DNA from: Glandiceps talaboti
Lineage: Eukaryota > Hemichordata > Enteropneusta > Spengelidae
Reading direction: 5' to 3'
NCBI RefSeq assembly: GCF_964340395.1
Contig: NC_135570.1
Span: 8,171,822-8,235,821, forward strand
DNA: 64,000 bases
This document shows, one piece after another, positions 12,163 through 25,800 of the stretch. The notes below the pieces were generated by a model. That model saw only the letters and a program-made list of their open reading frames with translations. It was not told the origin of the DNA and made no database searches. The position numbers and the translations under genes were made by a program. Numbering within the stretch: position 1 is the stretch's first letter; the number at the start of each line of letters is the position of its first letter.

Positions 12163-13060
12163 AAGGCAAATACTTTCCAAATAATGTACTCTTCTTTTAC
12201 TGCATAAACAGGGTCGGTATCAATCTTTCAACCAAACAGTCCAGGGTTTCCTTGGAAGAGAAAGAAAAGTTCCATGTCAGCCAAATTTGTTTTTTACTGT
12301 TTGGATGTTTAGATGAAGATATTAAGACCAGGCACCGATCACAGCAGTCCACATCCTGCGTTATCCACATAAGATTAAGTCACGTCGGCACACTCCTTAA
12401 TGTACTTTGAATTCTTGTTTAAATCACGAGCCGTAAAAGACTACTTGACATCGGGCCAAACCTTAATTGTCTATGCCCTATCTTGTAATCAAACAGAATA
12501 ATCATCGGAATTAAGTCTAAAATTGATTTCCTAATATCGTCTTTTGTCTCGGTTCGTTTAACTTTGATACTTGACAAAACAGAGGGGAACTTATCTTATA
12601 TGGAGAACAAACCAGACGTAGTGACTACTGGTGACGGATACCTGGTTTGAAGTCGCAGTTGATTAAGCTGCTCTGTTAGGTTAGTTTTAAAACAACATGT
12701 GCACAGTAATACATCAATGTATGTAAGCGCACAGATGACAAAATGGGTCTAGGAATTTCCACTTTGCGTGTGAAATAAAGTGACAAGGTAAAAGCGATCA
12801 CGTGGGCAACGAAGTGCATTCCCTGTAATAAAATACAACGATCGTATTGACTAAGTGAAGTAGACAGGAACGTCAAGAAAGTAACATATTGTTATTGAGA
12901 AATGAGACCATTAAACATTTAGCTGCATGCAACATAAACATAAGTAAGACACGTAATAATGTTGTTATAACTAAATTATTCCAAGCGTGTATGTCAAATG
13001 CTTGAAATCCAATGAATGATCAATTGAGATGTGATAAAATATTCTGAGAGACTGAAGCCG
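12163..13060. other. VAChT 5' flank, no exon recognised
   Basis: This should hold the VAChT 5' leader or the intron joining it to a shared R exon. I looked for an RE1/NRSE silencer, which controls the vertebrate cholinergic locus, and saw none on either strand. The 66-codon frame at 12676-12876 has no recognisable similarity. Confidence 0.4.
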
Positions 13061-13111
13061 TATGTATGTATGTATGTACGTACGTACGTACGTACGTACG
13101 TACGTACGTAC

Positions 13112-13207
<96 letters not shown>

Positions 13208-13459
13208 ATGTATGTATGTATGTATGTATGTATGTGTGTGTGTGCGTGTGTATGTATGTAGATATGTATGTATGTACACATGTACGCATACATAGATACA
13301 TACATAATATAGATACATACATATATACATGGATACATTGATACACACACACATGCATGCATGCATACATACATACATACATACACACACATGCATGCAT
13401 ACATACATACATACATACATACATACATACATACATACATACATACATACATACATACC
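13061..13459. repeat. Compound microsatellite with inverted halves
   Basis: Read left to right: TATG, TACG (about 9 units), TG (about 28 units), TGTC (about 9 units), TATG, a mixed middle, CACA, CATGCATG and finally CATA (about 23 units). The left TATG tracts and the right CATA tract are reverse complements, so the array can fold on itself. Long open frames in five of the six readings are artefacts of the repeats. Confidence 0.95.
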
Positions 13460-14598
13460 GTCATGCCCACGAGTTGATGTACAGTACTAAAACACTGTCA
13501 ATGTGATGTATGTTACTTCAAATATGTATGTTGATTATTCACTGACTTTATTCTCTGTGTGTGCAACTACCCCTTCATGGTAGATGAACTAAAATATACA
13601 GCCTGTTCTTCATAGGTCTCATACAATATTAAAAGAACATTTAAGGACCCACTTCCCGGAAACATGTCGCCTTCCCACCATAATTGCTATTTAAAATACC
13701 AACAACCTGGAAGGCAAACTCATTTAGTTCACAACCGGAATCAGGATATTACAGGCGGTAAAATACATGGCGACATCTATGCGAGCTATAGAGTTTTGTT
13801 TAATTGAACAATTGTATACTGTGCCAAACAGTTCTTATCAGGAACAGTAACTGTTCATTTTATCACCAATATTTTCACACCCATCCATATATCTTAATTG
13901 TTTTGAAATATACCAAGGCACTTTGTTACATTTTAATAAATCCAATAAATCAAGCCTTGCACGAAAATTTTGACATGAGTAAAACTTTAATAGTCAACAT
14001 GTTTAAGTGATATTATTTATAAGTGTTGAAAACTGCTGATGTTGTATCAGACAAACGTACTGTAACCATATTGATTAAAGAAAAGGTCTTCAAACTGCAT
14101 AAAATCTGGCTGTGGTAATGTTAACAACTTTTATATACTAGTATATGGAAAAAAGAATGTATTAGGTAATTTTACCTAAAAATTAAATTCACTAATAAAG
14201 TTTTATTTATCAGGAGTGAGGAAAGGTTTTCCAAATTTGCGATTTTTTAATATCATTATATAAGAGTGAGGAAACCTATTCAAAAGTTGTCCCTTCATAA
14301 ATGCACGTCTTGGCAACTGTAAAGTCAAGTTCATTCTCTAAAGAATATTTAATGGGGGTAATGAAAGTTTCAATATCTTCGCTGTACAAAATCCAGGGTT
14401 TCAATCATATAGGTAGTCACATAATCTGTGTCAACTTCTCTATCCATCTCTTTAAACTGAACTACTAGGCCTTCAGTGGGCTACTCTTTGACCATTTTCA
14501 AACATACTAGGAAACAAAAAGCAGCAATCTAGTGTAGGAAACATCACCAGATATATCTATAATACACAGATTGTAGGACGTATACGTACTATTACATG
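13460..14598. other. Non-coding stretch, nothing recognised
   Basis: AT-rich sequence without an exon-like frame, RNA gene or repeat I can support. Confidence 0.4.
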
Positions 14599-14954
14599 CT
14601 TAAGGTACAATGTGTCTCAGAGACTAGTTTCCCTTAAAATCAAAAATCTCTCTTAACTTTACTATATGAAAGCTTGTTCCTGGTCCTTTTGAAATGATAA
14701 ATGGTTCACCGTCAATATTTTGTCAAAGAAACCGACAATCTGTTGTACTCCATATAGGTAAGGAAGTATTCGGCGGCCATATTGGATTCTAAAGTGGCTT
14801 ATTTTTGATATCAGTTTGAGTTTAATTAAAAAAAAAACTGTTCAGTGACCCTCAGCCTGGTTTTTCTTGATTTTAACTTAGAATGGAATTGAGTTTGCTT
14901 GAACAAAGTAACAGGAAAAGTTAAAAAAATTTAATTCCAACAGCTATACTACGT
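14599..14954 (+). mobile_element. Family-1 short element, copy A (near full length)
   Basis: About 355 bp. It starts TTAAGGTACA, carries the family core GTATTCGGCGGCCATATTGG at 14767-14786 and ends near a TACTACGTTGATG stretch. Upstream of the core a GTCAAAGAAACCGACAA segment, and downstream a TTGAACAAAGTAACAGGAAA segment, align with copies C and D. It has no coding capacity. Confidence 0.8.
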
Positions 14955-16071
14955 TGATGTCAATTCCATTTCATAGAACTTTAGCTTTTACGACAGAACT
15001 GTCCACCTTATCCGGAAATGAAGCAATGCCAACAATATTTCGATGTTCATTTCATCAAGAGACGAAAAGGCCTTTCCCCTTTTAATCACATTTGCAACTG
15101 TTGAGTGAGAAAGTATGAATTCGGTAGACTATTGTCTGATTGATAACATTTTAAGGAGAAGACTTTTGATTGAAAATTAACACGACGTCTTCATACCTGT
15201 CCCCATGTCATGTCAGTGTTGTACACACAAAATCGAAGGACTCAAGGAGCATAAAAAGCCTAAAGGCACTTAAGTCACTCGGAGCTAATGTTACCTTTTG
15301 TTTAAGACCGCAAATCTGTACACTATTCCGCATAGCCTGAGTAATTGAAAAGAGAAAACCTTCCTTGAATAGACGAACTCTAATTGCGAGATCTTTAGCT
15401 GAGACGATTCAAACATTCGTGCTTGATGGAGACCCTCTGTTAATTCGTGATGGAACGTTGTCATAGAAACTTGAAAAGTAAATCTTAAGTAGCATGCTTT
15501 ATATGCCTGTTTAGATGTTTCCATTAAGAATAAATAAGTGACTGTCTGCTAAAACACAGTCAAGCTACTTTAGCAGGTTCAGATGGGCACGATCCTGGCA
15601 GTTCGTTTTAGCACTATGCTATCCTATCTAACGAATAGACATGAAAGTGATTATTTTGAAAATGAAAGGTTCACCCGTTGTACGCATCAATGCTGAGGTT
15701 TACTCAGTGGATTTATACGTTAACCAAAACGAGTGTGGCGGATATATAACTGATCTGGTATCACTTTCAATCATGTGTAATCGTGCGTTAAGAAAATGAT
15801 ACTCTCCTTTGGTTTTTGAATGCATGGCACGTAAAGGTGTTGCCCTATTCTTGTCGACGATTGAACTACTCTCCGATTCTCCAATAGACAAGTCATAAAT
15901 ACACATGATGTTTACATCCAAGCCTTCCATGTATTCATTCTGATAAATGACTTTATATAGAGCTTTTTCTGTTATTGAACTCAATTGCCTGAAAAAAAAC
16001 TAAATTGCTTGCTATCAATCATTGTCAACCTCCATACATTTGGAGAAACATACCTACTCACATGTATACAT

Positions 16072-16072
<1 letters not shown>
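14955..16072. other. Non-coding stretch, nothing recognised
   Basis: Minus-strand frames at 15291-15524 (77 codons) and 15700-15984 (94 codons) have no family resemblance. No repeats or RNA genes are seen. Confidence 0.4.
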
Positions 16073-16117
<45 letters not shown>

Positions 16118-16297
16118 ACGCACACATGTACATACACGTACACACATACACACACGTATACATACATACATATTATACATAAATACATACATACATACAT
16201 ACATACACACATACACACATACATACATACATACATACATACATACATGCATACATACATACATACATACATACATACATACATACATACATACATA
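16073..16297. repeat. Compound (CA)n / (CATA)n microsatellite
   Basis: (CA) for about 20 units, a mixed ACATACACACGTA-type stretch, then (CATA) for about 25 units with one CATG variant. Confidence 0.95.
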
Positions 16298-19200
16298 AAC
16301 ACGTTACCATAAGCATACGTTGTCCATTAATGCTGTGTTTTTGTCGCTAATTAGCTTGCTTTGTATTTTCTGTGGTATGTTTAATTCAGCATTTATGCAT
16401 AAAACGTACACGTACTCTATGCAGCTGCTTATATTGCTAATTAGATCAACATTTAACAGGAAATAACGGTTAAGGAGCGTTTATAGAGGTCTCACATACA
16501 AATATGCCATCCAAACACAGTTTCTGATGCGGCAATTATATACACACGGACACAATACCATGGTTTACAAATTTTTGGACACAAATATAACTCTGACTCG
16601 ACATATTCAAGTTGAGAATCTAAAGTCCATAATATATATAGTTGCTTATGCAGAAATTAGGCAAATCGGCAAACAATTGCTAATCAATATAGCTGGCTGA
16701 CTTATTATATATTTTTTTGTGGAAACAAATTTTGTAGTTGGTGCTTCGTTTAGTAAAATAACCTACTGTAGAACACTTAACCCCATACTATTTTTGAATG
16801 CAGTTTACTCCGTACATTCTGTTGAAGGAAGTGGGGGAGCAAATGGCGAGCAGTAGACTATTTTTGAACTACAGTTTCTAAAATAAGCTTAGGGTAAAAT
16901 TGAGTTGGCGAGTAGAACCAGAATTAAAAAGACCTTCTACCTCAGACACCTATTAGATTTTACAATAATTGTTAACTTGATAGACAGTTACTTTATCGAG
17001 ACATTGAACCTTGATGGTAATTTATCATCACCATGGCAACATAATTATGCATATTAGGAAGTAGAATAAGACGAATTTATCTTCAACAAGGTTTAATCTG
17101 TTGTGACTGATGAGACGTTCATGCAGGTTTTAGATAAAATATTCGAATGTACCAAGAAGTTGAAAAAATACTTCTACGGTACCGTGCATATTTGCGAGTT
17201 GTGTTTTACACAATACCCCAGATCGTTTTTCTATTGTGGTCAGCATCTCTGCGGTCGGTTTATAATGTACAACATTCTATTGTCACTCACCGGAAGATAT
17301 TATGTACTACTGAATCAATCCCTGACTCTCAATACTTGCTGATTAGTCGAAGTGAATAATGAATGTACACTGATGGCTCTCAAATACCAAACACGAGCTA
17401 GCCGAAAGGATGTTCATAATCGCACAGTTTAATTGTGCTCCAAGCAAATAGTTGCATGTGGATCGATTTCTCTTTGCCTGTACTGCAGGTGCGGGCGATT
17501 AGTATGTTGCTCACTAATGAGAAATTCTGCTAACTCATAAGATGTTGAAGTTTACAGATTGAACAATCTAAGATGTTACAGTTTAGTTGATCGATATCTT
17601 TTGAAATCGTGGATTGGATTTTACGGAGGTGCATAGTTTGGGGACTTTGTGTGGCGAAGTAGATCCGTGTTACGGTTTAGCCGGGGTTGAACACCATGGG
17701 GTAATTTTAAGGAAGTCACCATCAGATCTCTAAACCCAAAGTGTTGTCATATCACATTTTGTGGAAAAAAGGTGACCTTTTCTCATACCAATATCTGGTA
17801 TGTTGGTACATGGCCATGATGTTGTTGTTGCACTGTGGTTTTGGAACCTTGTCTCAAAAGAAATATTGTTACAATTACTTAGAATCATTCAGCAGAACTC
17901 AGATTTTATCTGTAACCATGATAAAGAAAAAACACTATGTTAAGTCTGAACTTGAAAGTATAACCTTTCTCAAACCTCAGCATGTCAAAATTCTAAAAAA
18001 ACAGGATCCCTTTCGCGCGGACCCTATCTGTATTGCCGTCAATATGACAAGTCCCCTTCCCTTTCTTCACGCTTGTTCTAGCCGTAGAACGCAATATCAA
18101 ACCATCATCAAGAAGGCAAGCCATTTGAAGCGTTAAGCCTACAGTTTTACCGGGGATTACTGTACACTGAACGAAATGGAAGGCATCAAAGGATGAAAGA
18201 TAGAAAGACACTGCAAAGTAAAAAGCTTTTCTCCTTCCTAACAGGACGGTCAGTAAATTGAATTAACCTAATCAATCATCGAGGTCCGTGTTTCACTGTG
18301 TACAGATCAATTGCAAACTCTGAATGCGATCAAGTACGTGGACATATTAATCAATAAACGACTGCAAAAGGTGCATCCAATCAGAGTTTATACAATATGA
18401 AAAGATGATATATTCAACGTAGTAAATTACTAAGATCACCGGAAACTCAGTTAGAGTATTGGATGTCGTTTGAGTTTCGCTGTAGTAGTCTAGTTTTCTG
18501 TGTACATATACAGAATGTGTTATTTATCTGAGAAAATGTCGTTGAAAAGATAGACGGTCTTAAACAAAGAGAAAAAATGAAACAAACACACGGTAGAATT
18601 GTAACCGACATTGTAAGGCAGACGGCAATACATACACACAGATGTAAAAGACAGAGGCGTACATATACCGATAGTGGTACAGAAAATATAATCGGCGATG
18701 TTCCCTGGATAATTAGAAATAGGACACATGTAGAGAAATAATCGGCAAATTACGTTCCGATTTCAACGGATCAAAATATTTCAAGTTGCAAAAGACGAAC
18801 ATTGAATAAAAAATCGTAATTTTAGAATAATTTCTCTTATGTCTCTCCTTGTTTCTCTCCCTTCTCTCTTCTATTTTGTGTCTCTTTGTCAACGCTTTCC
18901 TTAGTCATCTCCCTAGCGATGTCTATGCACCCTCAGTTTTTCTTCGCCTAAACCTTTCTCCATATAAAAATAAACACAGACTTTAGTATTACGTCCATGT
19001 TTGCAATGGAAAAAAAAGTTGTTCGACGAAAAAGTTTTTGTGTCTACATTAATAATTGGGCCTCATCAGTAGAAGGGCTGTGAAATGGCAGCATGACAAC
19101 TGATAGAATAAAAAGCTGAATATGACTAGCACATTTATCAACTGCCGGCATCTGAAACCAATCATTAACTAAACAGCAGTCAATTGATTACGCATTCATC

Positions 19201-22200
19201 TATATCACCAGAGAGCCATTTAGTAGATTGCTACAAAGTGCCCTCTACTAAATCCAACCTATAAAAAACTCTCACAGGACGCCATAACCTCAAGTAAAAG
19301 TATGTGCTATACAGATCGCCAGAAGCTTGTCTGCTTTGGCGGAAAGCTGACCTGAACACTGACCCCTTGGAGCAGTTTGTATCTTTTCTATCACACTTGC
19401 TTTCTGATGTAGATTCATATTCACCTCTCTACATTATTAAAGTGTTGACTTTCAACCTTGTTCTTTAAGAATTCGTTAATTGAAGAAATCCCTATAGGAA
19501 CTCATAAACTTGAAATTTACATAACTCAAGTACGTGTATATTTATGTCTCCTTCATTCAAAAAATAAATTGTGTAATTAAACCGGAAATGTACACGTATC
19601 AAGATCTTGACTCATAAAAAAGATTTATTGCCAAAACTGTGGACGGCTTAATCTTTACAGGAATCTGTGTAAGGTACACGATTTACTTAATAAATAGATA
19701 AAACTCCAATAACGTCAATTTCTAGGTATGACGACACAGAATTGTATTTACATATCAAAGTCATTCATCACATTTAATTACATCTCAATACTATTCAACC
19801 AAAAATTTTACATTTTAAATCGCTGTAAAAACAAATGTCTGGAAATATCTCCTCTTGTCGGGTACATAATCCTGGAGAAAACATTGTATTCCTTACTTTT
19901 GGATAATTACATGAGACTCAAGTATTCGTAGTTTTAAGACAAGTGTAATAGTTTACACTGGTAATGAAATATTAGAACAGTTCCCTTAAACAGTGGTCGT
20001 CCCGTTTCTGATTAGCTCTCTATTTTTACGTACCAAATACGTTGGCATGGCATGATACTTCAGGGCGGAGAAGCAGCAGCGAAGCTATTTTCGAAATAGT
20101 CGGAAAGGAAATCGATGAAGCCCTTCTAATCTGGAGAATTAGTTTTTAAAGGGACATCGAAGCCTTGCATGGCAAGAGACACTGACGCTAACACAAATTG
20201 ATTTCACTTAGGACTCGAATTTCGTTGAAACGTTACCTTAGATACGATGCGATGAATATCAATATGAAGAACAAAAAGTTTATAACGAAAGAAAGCAACA
20301 AACTAGACGACTTTTCCCTTGAATTTACACTTTCGGCAATGGAAGACATGCAAAGTGTGGATCGTAAGCATCTGTCATACAGTACAGTACAACATATCAC
20401 TAATGGTACCAACATCTGTCATCGGACAATTCTTATGTGAAAGCAATTAAAAGACTTTACGTCCTTTGGGCGTACAGGTAGGGTGGTTACGCATATCAGT
20501 AACAGAAACCGTTGCTGTTATTACCACGTTGATATCAGACTAAAGATTTGATTCTCATTTTAATTGAAAACTGGCATTTTGTTTGTCACGATAGAGGAAA
20601 TTTTTAAAAACTCGCAAAAATCGTTTTCCAGCCAGCATTAATATGAAATTATTTGTACAATCATATTCAATAATTATAACCGATTCATATATACACGTTA
20701 TTTTGCCGGTTAATTTACATAAATACAAGGCGCCAAAACCGTCAAGCTTTAACCTGCAAATTAACATTCAATTTTGCGGTAAGTTTTATACACCGCAACA
20801 CAAATTCTGAGATAAAGCTTGTAAGGTTATTTTGGTGTGACCATTCATGTTATGTATTTAAATACTAGCTGTGTATGCCCCCTACCTTATTGCTGAAACA
20901 GGTCATACATATACAAACACCAGAAACACTGCCTGTTCACGTCGCTCTTCGTACAGACGTTGAGTAGCTGTTCATTAAAGACAAACTAAACTTTGAATTC
21001 CTTTTCTCCAGTCAAAACAGTTTGGTCGTTGGTATATAACGGATACCTTAAGACTGACTACTCCTACACGTTCACATTAATTTTTGCTAATAATTAACGC
21101 GCATGCGCAACTTTCAGAACGGATGATACTTAACCATGGTCCACATGGAAACACAAGTTAACTATGAAATAGAGGTTTGTGGGTTGGATATAATAACAAG
21201 CATACCCCACTTTGGTGAACAACAAGTAAGGAGTTTGATCCTTTGGTATTTCTGGAAAAAGTTTGTATGACCAGGAAATGTCCCTACGCCACGAATCATT
21301 AATAAGCTTATGTCCGCTTACATATTATGAAAATAGAATGATCGATCGTACACTTAACATTCAAGTGTATATTTGTACACAGACAACTATAGACAGATTC
21401 GTAACAAACCTTCTCCCATTGTTCGATCATAGCTTCGGGTAAACATTACAAAGGGACTTGCTTTTTTTAAACCCATGTGTCCTATCTGGTACACCAATAT
21501 TGTAGTTGGACTGACGGTAGCTTTATTCACAAATTACTCTATTGTCATGGAAATAACTCCAACGTGTGAATCTGCCCCAATTCAATATAGTCTCGAATAA
21601 ATCAACAGACCACACGATACTACGCGATATTTCGATGGGATAAAGTTTGCTATCCCACTGACAGAATCATAAATGTAATAGTCGACTTGCAATATCGGCA
21701 TTTGAACTCTCATGCGAACTTGAAGCCGACTCAGACCAAATATATATCGTTGACATGTAAACACATACCGTCTCGTGTTGTCGACCGACACTATATACAT
21801 TTAAACATGTGTTTGGCATGATGCAGGTAATTTTCCAGGTCACAGTAGACACTATTGCAACAAACGTTAGTGCTGCGTCTTTTTACGTTGATTGCGACAG
21901 GGGTAAATGCCTGTTATGAATCAAAATAAAAACAATCGACTCTCAGTACCATGTTGGAAAGTAAAGCATACAATAAGACGACGCATTGTTTTCCAAGAAA
22001 AATTACAATCATACTGGGGATACTTTATGACGTCAAGCTAGCTTGCCTTCTTAGTTAAAACATCATTTTCGAAGCATTTTGTATGTGTTCCGTTGTACAG
22101 TTTCACATTGATCCCTACGCACTGCTCTTAAATACAGGTTTATACGCTGTGTTGAGAAAAAGTAAGACCGCTAGTATGGATAGCGTACAACTTGTATGTA

Positions 22201-22575
22201 AGTTGCAACGTTACCTTACAATTTAGTAACAGATGTGTGTTTATGTTATTATCGTACTATTTCTCTTCTACAGTTTGTGAATTCTGTAAATCCCCAGGGA
22301 AGTACCAAAAAAGCCGAGTGCCACTCACAAAAAATGTAATTGTCAGGAAACACATGCATATGTAACTGATTTGCTACGTCAGCAAATCCAAAAGGCAAAC
22401 GTTTAAACGCATGTGGCACAACACTTTGAAATAATTAATGATTGTTTCTGACTACAATAGTCAAGGCCTCTGAAAATTTGAAAATATTTTTGGCGGTTTC
22501 TGGCAACGTTTGTATTAGATCGATATATTTAGTATGATAAGTATAATTGGCGGGAGATCTTAATTCAAAATACGC
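16298..22575. other. Long non-coding stretch, no gene recognised
   Basis: More than 6 kb of AT-rich DNA. The longest frame, 17741-18136 (131 codons, plus), has a slightly more balanced composition at 17990-18140, where the opposite strand is also open. It has no homology I recognise. If the locus is organised as in other animals, this lies in or upstream of the first ChAT intron. A consensus NRF1 site at 21098 is listed separately. Confidence 0.4.
21098..21109. promoter_or_regulatory. Consensus NRF1 palindrome
   Basis: CGCGCATGCGCA fits the NRF1 consensus YGCGCAYGCGCR at every position. It is a CpG-rich island in very AT-rich DNA, so it is less likely by chance than most short motifs. NRF1 sites normally mark promoters, but no transcription start or exon is evident nearby. 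Confidence 0.35.
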
Positions 22576-22782
22576 ATGTATGTATGTATGTATGTATGTA
22601 TGTATGTATGTATGTATGTATGTATGTATGTATGTATGTATGTATGTGTGTGTGTGTGTGTGTGTGTGTGCGTGCGTGCGTGCGTGTGTGTGTATGTATG
22701 TATGTATGTATGTATGTATGTATGTATGTATGTATGTATGTACTTACGTACGCGTATGTGTGTGTGCACACGCGCGAGTGTG

Positions 22783-22855
<73 letters not shown>
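22576..22855. repeat. Compound TATG/TG/TGCG/TGTC microsatellite
   Basis: (TATG) about 17 units, (TG) about 12, TGCG units, TATG again, a short TACGTACGCG mixture, then (TGTC) about 18 units. The order of motifs resembles the left half of the array at 13061, suggesting the same mutational pathway from TG to TATG and TGTC. Confidence 0.95.
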
Positions 22856-25800
22856 CTTTCTAGGGGCTATGATCTACCTACAAAAAGAACAAGACTCACT
22901 AAAGGCGACAGAATAGTATAAGAAACTGCTATTGCAACAATATCAACATTAATGTTACGTTCTTTTGTTTAAGTTTAATTGAGTAAGATGGAATCAATCC
23001 CATTTCATAGTTGGTGCAGTTCTGGACACTACGGTAGACTGATGTTTTATACAGGTCAAAGTGAACCATGGAGCTGAAGGACAGAAATATATAAAAATGA
23101 TTTACTGGCGCTACTTTAGGTAAATACGTCTATCTTACACATGATTACAATATAATTAATATTGATGTAGGCAAATTTATATCGGATGTTGCTAAAAATA
23201 CAATCTAAATTATTGATTGACACCAGCAAAAGTAAATCAATTGATGATAAAAATCGAGATGCGAAGTACTCATGAGGTCTGGGAGGGATACTGGAAGTAT
23301 TTTGAATGTAAAACACAAGTTCCATAGAAAGTAAAACAGGCAAGACAAACAAACATGTATGTTGTGTTGTACATGTATATTATCATTATTTTGCTTTAGT
23401 TTCGTTTTGGGTGGGCTTTCGTGTTTGTTTCCAGTTTTATTTTTACTATGCTTTGATCGGAGTTGTTTTAGCAGCTTTGGTAAAAAACATTTTAAGACCA
23501 GTACGTGATAGATTTTTGCAAACGATACGTATATCGCAGACATAATATGTTTGAGTGTGTTTTACGCAATACATCCACGAGGCCTGTCCAGGTCACGTGA
23601 CTAGAGTCGGCATTGCGTACAAAAATGTGCATCCCTAATTGGTTTAGGTTATGAGTGCCTCTTCTAGGTTTTCAAGATGCGGCCAAATCGTACACAAGTT
23701 TATACTGAGTCGCATATAAGTTTAAGGCAAAACCAAGCGTGGTTTTCAGTCACACGATCTGTCACACATACCATTTTCTGCGTATACTGACAAAAATTCA
23801 TAATCACCGTCGATACAATTCCATCCTGTCGATAAGAAAAGGATCCTCTCGGCTTTATTTCACACACGGATGAGGAATATTGCATTAGATTCCCGGCGCC
23901 GAGATAATTGTCTTGTGTGGATAGGCAATCATAAGGGACAGCGAGGGTTAAACGGTTTACCATGCTTCATTTAATTAACAGTGGCGAAGTATACTTTATA
24001 CTTTACACTTTTTCAAATGGTTCTTCCGAACAGGATTGTTTCTATGGCTAATAAAGCATATATCCGCGTTGTGTCCAATAAACTTTTGATTGAAAATTTG
24101 AAGCGAATCTTCAAAACGTGATAAACCTGTACAATGGTGATCTTTCCTTGCTCCTAAGCTGAAGAAGGTCGGTGTATAAATGCCCTCTAGACTGTTGCGA
24201 TGATAGGCACGAGATTACACTGACTGTGGCAGCCACGTGAGCTCAATTATGATAACCCTATTCCTGCAAAGTTCCTGTCCTTTTCAATTAGGCGACGAAC
24301 AGGAAATGCAGACACGCAGAGGGGCTTCCCTTGTGTTTTGCCCGTTTAGCTTATCATAGAGCTCATAAATAGCGTTCCGCTGTTGAGGCATTTTTAACTT
24401 TTAAAAAAATCACTGATTCCATTATTCAGGGCAATGACTGCATCTAGATGATCTAAGACAAGCCAAATTAACAAATAGTGTATCTGAAGGTTTGTGGCTC
24501 GTCTTACATCGAAACAAAGGCCAATTACAGCTTTTCTGATTTGAAGTCACGGCACGTAGGCGACATTAGACAGTATTTAACCTGTGTAGTTAAATTTGCT
24601 TGTTTGTAATTAGTCTGTTGGTATTCAGTAGGCACCTTGTTATATGTGCACTCAATTTAGAAATGCTTTTTTTTTTGTTTTAATCAAATGTTGAACGAAC
24701 TACATCTAATTTTTGCGATGCAGTATCTGCCTTTACTTTTTCGAGTTATTTCTGAAAATAATTGTTGATATCACATAGGCCACACACTTCAAGACTTTTG
24801 TATAACGACTCAGGATTATGAAATTTATCGAAAGCTTTGCATAACGACATCCCTTACATTTCAGTGCCTTTATTACATTTCAATTATGAACACGTAAACG
24901 CAGTTTACTTTCGCAGTGGCAGAAAGGACACCGTTATTGGCAAACATATTATACTTATGGTTTGCAAACAGGAATATCATATACTTCACAATGGCGGAAT
25001 ATAGATCAATAAAATTACATTGATGACGTAATAGAGTAAGCATGTGACTGTTTTAGGGCAAAATAAAAGTATAACTTCGTACATGTAGTTCAGTTAATTT
25101 TATGCCACAAGAAATGCAAAATTTGAGTATGAATTAACAATCAATGATATTAACATATACATAATTAGTATTGCCATGTACATTTCTTGTTCACACATCT
25201 GCGTCCAAACCACAATTTCATATATTAGCACACTTTCTGTATCTCGTTAATGAAAATATCTACAGAATACGTTCAAATATCAAGTCAGTTATTTCCCTCT
25301 CCTGCTTGCAAGCATTGCAGTAGTATATAACGCCACCCCCTCTTCCATCATCTTTCAACTTAATCACAAGAATATTTCCTATGTCGTAGCAGGCGATAAT
25401 TTATTTTCATTCACTTGCTAATATAATGCAAAACATGTGAAATACTCAGCTTACTTAGTAAACCCACCAAGCAGGATGGACACTCGGACTTTGATATTGA
25501 AATTCGGAAATTGTATCTCCGCTAGCCACTCAATCAAATTATAGGTGGAAGCCCTTCTCAACGTGTATGATTCCTTGCCGAGTACAATTTTATGATGACA
25601 GCCGGGGGTATAAATGTTATTATAAGTACAGAATTTATAAGTGTCTCTCTCGAAATGTTCTTTATAACGAAAGAGTAAGGAAGAGTCAATTTCCGGTTCA
25701 GCACTTAGATGAAATGAACAACAGACCATAACTCGTGATCTGATTTCCTGCTGAAATATACAACAGTCACATCGCCTTCATTTGCAAATGTAAAGGAAAT

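Noticed and set aside
13020-13470. Overlapping Met-Tyr-Val-Cys and His-Thr-Tyr-Ile repeat 'proteins', also at 16.1, 22.6, 35.4, 36.4 and 51.4 kb
   Set aside because: All are TATG/CATA/TG microsatellites read in several frames. The same peptides appear at each such array in the window.
12130-25700. RE1/NRSE silencer upstream of VAChT
   Set aside because: Only partial words, such as TTCAGCAC at about 25694 and GGTGCTGTC at about 6146 elsewhere, were found. Neither has the second half-site.
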